Shown here: one piece after another, positions 1-8,206 of the stretch | How positions within the stretch are numbered: position 1 is the first letter of the stretch | Layout: every line of letters begins with the position of its first letter | DNA from: Rhizaria sp. SCN 62-66 | Taxonomy: Eukaryota; Rhizaria, unplaced | Assembly: GCA_001724265.1 (NCBI GenBank) | Contig: MEDY01000423.1 | Location: 1 to 25,211, forward strand | DNA length: 25,211 nucleotides | Direction of reading: 5' to 3' | Program-made: the position numbers and the translations under genes | The notes under the pieces: model-generated | The model's database searches: none | Told to the model about the DNA's origin: nothing | What the model saw: only the letters and a program-made list of their open reading frames with translations

Positions 1-1872
1 CAGCGACGCATACACGGGCGAGAAGTGGGGCTCGTTGACGGCCTTCTCGAACACAGCCTTGACGATCTGCTTCAGCAGCTCCTCGTTTGTGATGTGCATC
101 TTGAGAATCTGATCAGTAAGCTTCTCTGCATTCTTGTCCGTAAGCTTGTTGAGCACCTGCATCACCTCGCGCAGCACCTTCTCGTCGCCCTCGACGTCGC
201 GCTTGACCACGTAGGCCGTGTTGGACTTGACCAAGGGCAAGTACTCCTTGAGGTCAAAATGGCGCCCGCGGTTGCCGCCGCCAAGGCGAGACATGCGGTT
301 ACCGCCGCGGCCGCCGCCCATGCCGCCGCCGCGGCTGCCGCCGTTGCGCGGGTACGTCGAGCGCGCGATGGCCAGGGGCGCGGCGCCCTCGGTCATGCCA
401 GAGTTGGCGAGCATCTTGAACGTGGCATCGAGCTTCTCCGTGGGCGTCCACTCGACGTCGGCGCGCTCCTTCATCGCCTCGCGCAGAGTCAGCAGCGCAG
501 ATGCAGAATGCGCCGCGGCGGGCGTGATGTCGTAAACGTACTTGACGGGGAGGTCCTCCTCATCGTCCTCGTCCTCGTCCTCGGCGTCATCCTCGGCGAT
601 GTCGTTTTCGTCCTCGTTGAACTCATCCGTGAGGATGTTCTGGAGCGCGTCGTTCATCGCCGTGTTGGTGCTGGGGGCGGGCGCAGCGCCAGCGGGCACC
701 AGCGCAGCCACGTGCGGGTGCACGGGTGCATGCGCGGGGGCCGCCACGAGCACAGGGACAGCCACGGGTCCGTGGGCGTGGGCGTGAGGGGGCGCGTGCG
801 CATGCGGGTGCGCGGGGGCCGGCATGAGCACGGGGATGGCGCCGGGTACGTACGCTGCGTTGGGGGTGAAGGCGGGCGACGACGACGCGAGCGGCTTGGC
901 GGGCGTGGTGAAGTGGCCGCCGAGGGGCGCGTGGCCGTGCGCCGGGTGCTGCTGGTGCGGGTGTTGCTGGAACTGCGCCTGCTGCTGCTGCTGGTGCTGC
1001 TGGTGCTGGTGCGGGTGGAGCGGGTGCTGGTGGTGCTGCGAATGCATCGCGTGGTGCTGCTGCTGAAGGTGCTGCTGCTGATGGCCGTGGTGGCCGTGCA
1101 GCCCGGGGACGCCGTACGGCACCGGCTGCGGCATGCCGCCGGCAAACCCACCGGGCTGCTGCTGCTGCTGCTGCTGCTGCTGGGGCATGGGGACGCCGTA
1201 GTGTGGCTGGCCCGCGGGCGGCTGGCCGGCCATGGCGTTGGCGACGGCGCTGTACGCCTGCTGGGTATGGATCTTGGACGTCAGCTGGGTGTTAACCGAG
1301 TTGAGCTCGTTCTGCAGGTTGGGCTGAATCGCCCGGGGCGGATACGCGCCCGTCTGCTGCTGCTGCTGCGGGATCGACGGGTGCAGGGCGCCGTGGTGCG
1401 CGCCGGGATGCTGGTGCGAGTGCTGCGGCGAGAAGGCCTGCGGCGGGTAGCCGTGGCCCTGCGGCACCTGGCCGCTGCGGGACCCGCCAGGGTAGCCGCC
1501 CTGGACCATGCCGCCCTGCGCCATGCTGCGGGGCGCGCCATGCTGCGGGCGCGGACCTGCGTTGCCGCCGTAGCCGTTGCTAGGCGAGAACGCGGGACTG
1601 TTGGTACCGGCGTAGGTCGGCTGGCCGTAGGACTGTGGCAGGGGCGTGGGCCGGGACGCGGCGGGCGTGAAGGGCGGCGCGCTCATGCTGAACGCCGTCG
1701 CATTCACGTTGAGGCGGCTCCCAGAGGCGGGCGCGCCAGACGACGCAGCGCCGGCAGGTACGAACGTTGGGGCAGTCGCCTTCAAGGACGTGATCTTGCC
1801 AGCAGCATCCGCGGTGGTGGATGAGGGCGCGGCGGTCTGCGCGGGCGTGGGCTTAACAGCGGAGTCGGACAT
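1..1872 (-). CDS. eIF4G/PAIP1-like translation initiation scaffold, N-terminal part (3' end outside window)
   Basis: The ATG is at 1872-1870 and the frame stays open to base 1, giving 624 residues with no stop, so the C-terminus lies left of the window. The last ~55 residues match the start of an eIF4G MIF4G domain: VLNKLTDKNAEKLTDQIL (573-590), then EELLKQIVKAVFEKAVNEP and F-S-x-x-Y-A. MIF4G domains bind eIF4A and RNA in the cytoplasmic cap-binding complex. Near the N-terminus are two PAM2-like motifs (L30-P39, LKATAPTFVP; L54-F61, LNVNATAF), the class that binds the MLLE domain of poly(A)-binding protein. The middle is low-complexity, rich in Gln, His, Pro and Gly (Q9 at nt 1156-1182), followed by an acidic run (427-440) and an RGG-like stretch before MIF4G. 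Residues 444-475 resemble an eIF4E-binding region but with extra residues. eIF4G is favoured; PAIP1 also pairs PAM2 with MIF4G and is not excluded without the C-terminus. Confidence 0.85.
   Translation of the reverse strand, partial: MSDSAVKPTPAQTAAPSSTTADAAGKITSLKATAPTFVPAGAASSGAPASGSRLNVNATAFSMSAPPFTPAASRPTPLPQSYGQPTYAGTNSPAFSPSNGYGGNAGPRPQHGAPRSMAQGGMVQGGYPGGSRSGQVPQGHGYPPQAFSPQHSHQHPGAHHGALHPSIPQQQQQTGAYPPRAIQPNLQNELNSVNTQLTSKIHTQQAYSAVANAMAGQPPAGQPHYGVPMPQQQQQQQQQPGGFAGGMPQPVPYGVPGLHGHHGHQQQHLQQQHHAMHSQHHQHPLHPHQHQQHQQQQQAQFQQHPHQQHPAHGHAPLGGHFTTPAKPLASSSPAFTPNAAYVPGAIPVLMPAPAHPHAHAPPHAHAHGPVAVPVLVAAPAHAPVHPHVAALVPAGAAPAPSTNTAMNDALQNILTDEFNEDENDIAEDDAEDEDEDDEEDLPVKYVYDITPAAAHSASALLTLREAMKERADVEWTPTEKLDATFKMLANSGMTEGAAPLAIARSTYPRNGGSRGGGMGGGRGGNRMSRLGGGNRGRHFDLKEYLPLVKSNTAYVVKRDVEGDEKVLREVMQVLNKLTDKNAEKLTDQILKMHITNEELLKQIVKAVFEKAVNEPHFSPVYASL
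1156..1182. repeat. (CTG)9 microsatellite encoding polyglutamine
   Basis: Nine uninterrupted CTG units on the plus strand are read as CAG (Gln) in the minus-strand eIF4G-like gene. A shorter (CTG)5 run lies at 1354-1368, and interrupted CTG/GTG-rich sequence spans roughly 945-1085, encoding a Gln/His-rich segment. Confidence 0.95.
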
Positions 1873-2301
1873 TTGCTCCGCGGTGGGAAGGGGGCGTTGA
1901 GCCGGAAGCAGGCTGCAGAAAGCTCCTGCGGCTTCTTTAGCAGATACGGTACAAGACTATGCAGTGGTGTAGAATCACTTCTGGAGTCACGCAAGAGAAG
2001 GGAAAGCTGTGGAGGGCGCGGGGGCGGAGCGCGACAAAGGTCGGACACAAAGGGCAAGGGAGAGGCAAGCAAAAAACAAAACGCAAACAAATTGTGAGTG
2101 CTGAAACAAGGGCGCGAGGTTTGTGAGGTGAAATCCCCGAAAGATACATGGGTGAAGCACCGCCAACTCGCGCTAAAAGGCCTCTGACCTCGAGCAGCAG
2201 GTACTCCAAGGAAGAATCCAACGCAGGCTTGACTCGATCCTGACTGAGTCCATGAAGCTTCGAAGACACACAAATACACCTAAAGGCGTTGTCATCCCGC
2301 C

Positions 2302-2323
2302 CTTTAGAAAAGCACTTCTAAAG
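2302..2323. repeat. Inverted repeat, 8-bp arms with 6-nt loop
   Basis: CTTTAGAA (2302-2309) and its exact reverse complement TTCTAAAG (2316-2323) flank a 6-nt spacer. The element lies about 430 bp upstream of the minus-strand eIF4G-like ATG. It could be a protein-binding dyad or an RNA hairpin in a long 5' leader; function is not shown. Confidence 0.75.
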
Positions 2324-2771
2324 AATCCGTGCGCGGCGTACTCATACAAATCATAAAAATCGTTTCTGCACCCCGTGGCTGCGTCCGGCGAGCTAGCGGG
2401 AGAGGCGGACACATCACCTGCGGACCGCGTCCGGTGCGCAGAGAGCGAGCCTCTCTCACTCGCCCCGCCGCTCCCGGCTTACCTTCCGCCGACCGCCGCC
2501 CACAGTCACCATCGCCTCGAGCCGACAGCCGGCACAGTGTGTGGCGGGAATTTCAACACGATTGCATGCCGTGCTTTCTCCGTTAATGTGTTTGTCGTGA
2601 ATGATTTCCGGTAGAAAACTGCGTGGGCATGGGTTTGTGTATTTACTATGTGCACTGGAGATTATCTTGTCATGCACCGGCGTGCTGGACGGAGGCAACT
2701 GGTGTGTGTTGATGATGGGCCTGGAACCACCGAATCGACTCGGGAACCCGCTTTTATAGGACACTATGCGG

Positions 2772-2818
2772 ATACGATGCATCGTATTGGCACTGTACAA
2801 GGCGATCTACACAATACG
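2772..2818. repeat. 16-bp perfect palindrome plus overlapping inverted repeat
   Basis: ATACGATGCATCGTAT (2772-2787) is its own reverse complement. Its right half also takes part in a second inverted repeat, CGTATTG (2783-2789) with CAATACG (2812-2818). The pentamer ATACG/CGTAT therefore occurs three times in alternating orientation within 47 bp. The arrangement resembles a clustered transcription-factor site in a divergent promoter region; that role is inference. Confidence 0.7.
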
Positions 2819-3172
2819 TTTGCTGAAGACGCATGAATTGAATCTTCTGCCGACTTGTTGTTTGAGAGGTTACCCTGCCAACTACAGGTGTCTTAAACAA
2901 TGGCATGACATGGTTTAGCGGGGACAAATCCGGGAGCTAATAAATAAATTCAGTATTTTTGAGCGTATTGGATGATTATTCGGCTTGTGAACTATTTCCG
3001 GAGCATGATCGATCGCATTATGATTGTGTTGGCATCCTGAGAGGAGTCCTCAGAAGCATGTGTTGTCAGCTTCGCCAAGCAGAAACGACTCTCGTGTTAA
3101 AAATGTATGTAACAGAGCAAAGTGGCAGTATCATATGTGTGCACGAGATTTTTCTAATTGAACACAGTGCCT

Positions 3173-3183
3173 TATATATTTAT
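3173..3183 (+). promoter_or_regulatory. TATA-like element upstream of the Ala-rich gene
   Basis: TATATATTTAT lies about 98 bp upstream of the proposed ATG at 3281, in AT-rich sequence. The spacing would suit a TATA box with a short 5' leader. AT-rich runs are common in this intergenic region, so the call is weak. Confidence 0.3.
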
Positions 3184-3280
3184 CTTGAACTTTATTGTTA
3201 CAATCACAATCCACTTTTATGACGTAGTACGCTGTCCTTCAGAAAGCGAACTCCCGTTTTTCTCTAATTCTATCTTCACA

Positions 3281-6200
3281 ATGATTCTCACTCGCTCACG
3301 ACCACCACGACCTCTCAACCTTGATGTACTGTACACGCTACAAAAGTACATGTCATCTTACGGCAGATCGGAATCCTTGCCATCTCCGCGTGCTGACAAC
3401 GCCAACACCGCTCACTCGCACCACAGCCCCGAGCCAGCCCCTGCCCCCCCGCCGGTCGTCGTCTCGTCCCCGTCACAATCGTCTGCATTCCCGCACGCAC
3501 ACACTGCGCGCGCACCTAAGCACGCAGCCTCGTAGTGGACCCTGCCGACCGCGCGCCCGGCGGATCCCTCTGCGAATCACAACACAAAGCCAACCGACGC
3601 CGCCAACTCTGCAGAGACAACGGACCCCGACACGAACGACCTGCGTGACCAGCTGCGGCAGCGGCAGGAGTCGGCGCGCGCGCGCATCTCCTTCTCGCGC
3701 CACGGCGCGCAAGGCGTGGCGCTGACCGAGGCGTACCGCGAGCGTGCCGCTGCCTCTGGTGGCGCGGACGAGGAAGCCGCCGCCACACGCCACCGCACGG
3801 CGCTGCTCGAGCGCAGGCAGGCTGAACACGACTCGGCGGCGGCGGCGGCGGCGGCGGCGGCTACTGCTGCTAAAGCAGAAGCTGCAGAGGCCGCCGCGGC
3901 CGCTGCGGCTGAAGCAGAGGCAGCGGAGGCGGCGGCAACTGAAGCGGCAGCTAGAGCTAAAGCGGACGCTGCTGCTGCTGCTGCTGCAAAGTCCTCCGTG
4001 TCTCCCTCAGACACTAGCGCTGACGCCCACACCAGCCAGGACCAGAGTCACGACCACAGCTACAGTCGTGGACACGAACGCGGCCACGGCGAGAGCGAGA
4101 GTCACCGCAGCGGCCGGCACCAAAACGACAGCAGTGGCGACGACCGCTCGCCCCCGGCAGTCACGCGGCGGCTGTCGTCCGTGTCGGCCACGCGTGCGGT
4201 GCCCATGGTCGTGGGGGCGGAGCGGACGGAGCAGGAAGCCGCGGCTGAGGCCGAGGATGAACAGGCCGCCGCGCGCCGCGCGTCACAACGCGTGCGCGAG
4301 GCCGCCGCGCGGGCGCTTGAGGAGGCTGCGGCGCGCGCAAAGGAGGCTGAAGCTGCGGCTGCCGCGGGTGCCGCTGACACCGACAATGACGAAGATTATG
4401 ATGAAGATGAAGGCGACGACGGCAACGGCGCCGCTGATGATGGTGGTGACGCTAAGGATGAAGATGTGGCTGCTGGCGCCAGCAGAGATGTTGACATTGA
4501 AATCAACAACGGCATCGACATTGACAACAATGCAGAAACCGAAGCAAATTTTGAGACTGTCGAGCTTGATGAGACAACTGAGACTCGTCCTGTCGTCGCG
4601 GCGACACCTCCGTCTGCGCCTGCGCCCAATGTCAGTCTAAGCGCCACTACAGAACTCGACGGCGCTGTCATCGACGAAATGGAAGCCAGGCTCGAAGCCG
4701 AGCTTGAGTCCGATGCCATGAAAGCCGTCAGCGCTACTGCCGTCACGAATAAATATGAGAAGCAAGAACAAGCTGCACCTGAGCCCGCGCCTGCCGAGCC
4801 GAAACCCAAGTCAAAGCCTGAGTCTACGGCGGCGTCAAGGGGCCAGGCAGAGACGCAGCATCAGGCTCAACAAAAGTTGAAGGCGCATGTCAGTGTCTCT
4901 GCTGAGCCGCTTGTGCCCGCCGAGACGAGCCGTGGCTGCCGTGCAAGCGGCAAGGCTGAGAACAGCCACAACAGCAACAGCAAGGCCAACAGCAGATCTG
5001 ACCGCGGGGCCAGCAGTCGCACTGACGGCGCCGAGCCGTCCGAGTTTGATGCCGACGTCAAGGCCGCCGCACTTGCTGTGGGGACTGCTGCGGGAGCGGG
5101 CGCTGCCGTGGCCGCGGCAGCTGCGGTGGCGGCGGCCGCACTGAGCGCCGCGGCCGCAGCAGCTCCCACGGGGTCCCAAGCGGACGACTCGACTGAGAGA
5201 GAAACCGCTGCCGCCGTCGTTGCGGCCGACGCTGCGAGCGCGTCTCCGCGGCGCGGCACGGACAAGCGCGCGCGGCGCGCGGCAGCAGCGGGCATCGCGG
5301 CCGCTGCCGAGGCTGCGAAGCGCCGCCAGGAAGAGGCCGCGGCCGCGCGGGTCGCAGAGCAGGAACGACAGGCAGACCTCGTGCGCCGCGCCGCAGCCGC
5401 TCGCGCCGCCTCGCAGCGTCGCGCCTCCGGGATCCTCGGCGGCGGCGCGCGCTCGGCTAGCCCCAGCCCAGGCCCCGGCGCGCGCTCACTGGGGCCGCAC
5501 GCGCAGCCGCTGGGGCCGGAGCCGTCGCCGCCGCCGCCCGTCGTGCTGGCTGCGTTGAGCCCGCGCGTGCAGGCCGTGCAGCCACCGCAGGCGTCGCAGC
5601 AGCAACCGCAGCGCAGCCCGCGCCGCGTGGTGCTCACTGCGGGCGCCGCGGCCAGCCCCGCGCCCGGCGTCCCCGCTCCCATCTCTGCGCAAGCCGCGCC
5701 GGTCGTCGTGGTGCACGGCCCCGCCGCGCCCGCCAAGGAATCCAGCAGCACTGCGGCCGTCACGACCAGCCACAGCTGCAGCAGCCACAGCAGCAGCGCG
5801 CGCGCGCCAGACGCGGACGCGGGCGCGGCGCTCTTCGCCCAGATCGCCCGCGCGCAGGCGCCGCTGACTGCGTTGCTGCAGCCGCTCGTCGCGCCACCGG
5901 GCGCCGTGCCCGCGGCCGCACTCGTGGATCTGCTGAGGCGCACTGGCGCGCTGTCGAGCCCGCGCGCGCCCGCGGCCGCCACCGTGGTCGCCGCAGCCGA
6001 GGCCGCCGCGAGCGTGCGAAGCCCGTTTGTGGGACTCTCGATGGTCGACGCCGCCTCGGTGCTCGCGCGACTCGCGGGCGCGGACCCCGCCGCGGGCCCC
6101 TTTACGCCGCGCGCGCGCGGAGCCCCCGGCGCGACCGGCGCCATGGACGCCGACGCCGCGCGCGTGGCATTGGCCGCGGCACGGCTGCCCGCGGCGCTGT

Positions 6201-6315
6201 CGCCCGACACGGCGCTGTTCCAGCTCGCGATGCTGCTCTGGCACCACCTCGCGCTAGCGCCACCGGCCGCCACCGCGGCCGCCGCTGCGGGGATCCCGCC
6301 CGGCAGAGCGCTTGC

Positions 6316-6346
<31 letters not shown>

Positions 6347-7270
6347 TATAACGCCGCGGACCCGCTGCTGCCGCCGCTTGCCCTGGGCTCAGGCCCAGGC
6401 TCCGGCCTAAGCACAGGCGCAGTCGCTGGCGCAGGCACCGGCTACAGTGCGAGCGTGCACGTCGGCATCGAATCGCCTCGCGGTAGCGCTGCTGTCGGCG
6501 GTGGCTCTGTGGGGCATGCGGGCAGTGCGCTGAGTGCCTCGCCCGGCGGCGCGGGCGTGGGATTCCACACCACGCGCTCCCCGCGCGGCGTGCGCGGCCG
6601 GCCCGGTGCGCCCACCGGCGCCCCGCGAGTCAACTTCGTCAACCAATCCGTGCTTGAGGCAGCGCGCGCGCTGCAGGAGGCTGCCGCCAGTCCGCGCGGC
6701 AGCGCCGGCACCGGCGCACACGCGTGGGGCGCCAAGGGCCGCGCCGGCGCGGGCGGAAAGGGCGCCAAGGGCCGCGCCGCGGTGGAGGCGGCCGGCAAGG
6801 GCAACGCGAGTGGTGGCGGCAGCGGTGATGCCCCGGTGCTGACAGCGCAGGACGTGCTTACGGCGTTGGTGCAAGAAGAGGAGCTCGAGTCCGATCTGTA
6901 CCGCATCGACTCGCAGCTCGCGCAACGCTCAGTGGCGCCCGCGCGGCTGCCCACGCCGCCTCCGCCGCCGCGCGCTCCCAGCCCCGCGCCCGCGCCCGAC
7001 TACGAGGCGTTGCGGACCGCACAGCGCGCGCGCGAGGCGCAGGACGCGCGCCGCCCCGTGCCGCACTACGAGACACCCTACGATGCCGCGCCGGGGCCGC
7101 GCGCGAGCGCAGTGGGTGCTGCGGGGACGCAGCGTGAAGGTGCACAGCGCAGTGGCGCGGTTAGTCCGCACCGCGGTGGGGGCGCACGCGGTACAGTGAC
7201 AGGGTCTGACTCGGGGGCACGGCAGCCGAGCCCTGTGGGCATGCTGCCGAAGCTCAACAAGCGCGGATGA
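3281..7270 (+). CDS. Ala-rich low-complexity protein of unknown function, with an in-frame TAG
   Basis: I do not recognise this protein. The frame ends at TGA (7268-7270) and is open back to 3536 with no ATG at its start; the first ATG after the TAG is at 4205. Upstream of a single TAG (3533-3535) the same frame continues in similar Ser/Pro/Ala/His-rich sequence to ATGs at 3350 and 3281, so the N-terminus probably lies there and is joined by splicing, readthrough or a sense UAG. Counted from 3281 the product is about 1,330 codons. In order: Ser/Pro/His-rich N-terminus; Ala/Glu/Arg-rich, probably helical stretches (poly-Ala from a (GGC)9 run at 3835-3861); an acidic Asp/Glu/Gly patch (~367-397); more Ala-rich sequence; Q9 (1013-1021); a Gly-rich segment; a Pro-rich segment (~1225-1240); basic C-terminus. 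Seven Ser-Pro-Arg motifs recur. No signal peptide or membrane helix is evident, suggesting an intracellular, largely disordered or coiled-coil protein. Confidence 0.6.
3835..3861. repeat. (GGC)9 microsatellite encoding poly-Ala
   Basis: Nine perfect GGC units are read as GCG (Ala) codons inside the Ala-rich gene. Confidence 0.95.
6317..6343 (+). repeat. CAG run encoding Q9
   Basis: Seven CAG codons, one CAA and one CAG are read in frame as nine glutamines in the Ala-rich protein. Confidence 0.95.
6727..6778 (+). repeat. 19-bp direct repeat, 33-bp period, in coding sequence
   Basis: GGGCGCCAAGGGCCGCGCC occurs at 6727-6745 and exactly again at 6760-6778. The 33-bp offset equals 11 codons, so the repeat is in frame and gives two G-A-K-G-R-A motifs in a Gly/Lys-rich stretch. 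This looks like a small recent in-frame duplication. Confidence 0.85.
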
Positions 7271-7712
7271 GTGACATGTGCAGCAGCTCGTTTATGATAC
7301 GTACGACCAGTATTACCACTTACTTTGGAGTGTGATATCGTAACCTATTGCGGTGTCACTTTATGAAACGGTATATCCCGCTAAAGTTGATTTCATCATA
7401 CACGTGGAATATTTGTGCCTAGACAATAATACTTGCGACTACAGTATTGCGTCTAATTTGTTGCAAGGGACGAAGACATGATCAAATCGCTCTCTGTATG
7501 TTCAGAGGAGCTGCATGCCAACAAAAGCTAGATTATGGTATGTCAGACATAAGAAACGTAAGAAATATACAAAATGTGTTACTTTAGTAAAATTAAAGTG
7601 TTCGTCACGAATTAAACTAGTACAAGTTGTACAACATATATTTATACGTGTACATATACGAAACAGAAGGAGACTAGCAAATAAATGATTTACTGTATGG
7701 ACCGAAAAATCT

Positions 7713-7741
7713 CGAGACGAAATCGAAGTAACTTCGTCTCG
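7713..7741. repeat. Nested, mutually exclusive inverted repeats
   Basis: CGAGACGAA (7713-7721) pairs with TTCGTCTCG (7733-7741) across 11 nt. Inside it, CGAAGT (7724-7729) pairs with ACTTCG (7731-7736) across one base and shares bases with the outer right arm. The element lies about 40 bp upstream of a TATAAA, where an operator-like site might be expected; function is not shown. Confidence 0.7.
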
Positions 7742-7780
7742 GGATCAAAATGGCACTTTACAAGGCGTATATGGTTTGTC

Positions 7781-7786
7781 TATAAA
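7781..7786 (+). promoter_or_regulatory. TATA box candidate
   Basis: TATAAA lies 295 bp upstream of the ATG at 8076. If used, the transcript would have a leader of about 260 nt that includes upstream ATGs at 7931 and 7960. Either the leader is regulatory or spliced, or the real start site is further downstream. Confidence 0.35.
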
Positions 7787-7930
7787 TGTCACTTTAAAGC
7801 AATTTGTCTGCCGGGCGGAATTTGCCCTGGGTAATCGCACTTATCGATTTTACGAAGACTGACCCCGCCCTGGTCTTTGAGTTGATCGGACCATCCGACG
7901 TGGGTGACTCCCCCGCCGTTGTCTTCATTG

Positions 7931-8206
7931 ATGCATATTCCACCTGTATTAATCGAACAATGCAACTGTAATCTTGCTAACTGTAATCCTACCCCTGTAT
8001 TGTGTACTTCTAGTGTCTTTTTCACTTCGCCAAGACAGTCTAGCACGCGTACTGTATCTCGGCTGTTGTCTCCCCATGCGAGGCTCTCGGGCAACGAATG
8101 TGCGATGGCACATTGCCGCCTTCGCATTGCTGCTTGCAATCATCTTCGGCGTTGGCGTGACTCCTGTGGCATCACAAACAGGAGTTCTTTCGTACTCGAG
8201 CAGTAG
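7931..8206 (+). other. Upstream ORF overlapping the start of the giant gene
   Basis: An ATG at 7931 opens a frame (+2 relative to the main frame) that runs past the main ATG at 8076 and stops at 8206. A second, minimal uORF (ATG-CAA-CTG-TAA) sits at 7960-7971. The longer product resembles no protein I know, so a coding role is unlikely. If present in the mRNA it would be expected to repress translation from 8076. Confidence 0.3.

Larger units (their letters stand above)
1873..3280. other. Divergent intergenic region between the eIF4G-like and Ala-rich genes
   Basis: No convincing gene is seen on either strand in these 1.4 kb. The small open frames here lack recognisable domains and mostly depend on non-ATG starts. 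The right part is AT-rich, but about 2375-2550 is a GC-rich patch. The two flanking genes diverge, so both promoters should lie here. I saw no tRNA, 5S or snRNA signature by eye. Notable small elements (hairpin repeat, perfect palindrome, TATA-like run) are listed separately. Confidence 0.6.
7271..8075. other. AT-rich intergenic region upstream of the giant membrane-protein gene
   Basis: About 0.8 kb with no convincing gene. It holds the 3' flank of the Ala-rich gene (an AATAAA hexamer at 7680-7685, about 410 bp past the stop, is a possible but distant poly(A) signal) and the 5' flank of the next gene. A 10-bp palindrome GTTGTACAAC lies at 7626-7635. TGGCACTTTACAAGGCG at 7751-7767 matches 16 of 17 bases of a sequence at 2788-2804 in the other upstream region. 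Confidence 0.6.

Noticed and set aside
25-1824. 599-residue plus-strand open frame
   Set aside because: It is antisense to the eIF4G-like gene, does not start at a plausible ATG, and consists of Val/Leu/Arg/Ala-rich sequence expected from reading GC-rich, CTG-rich DNA backwards.
1937-2269. 110-residue minus-strand frame upstream of the eIF4G-like ATG
   Set aside because: No recognisable domain and different composition from the main coding sequence; more likely 5' leader or promoter.
2700-2760. Possible tRNA T-arm-like sequence
   Set aside because: A short CGAATCGACT stretch was considered, but no matching A box, acceptor stem or anticodon arm could be found.
4867-6438. 523-residue minus-strand open frame with long Ala and Cys runs
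   Set aside because: Shadow of the Ala-rich gene; the poly-Cys and poly-Ala come from CAG and GCC runs in reverse. No domain seen.
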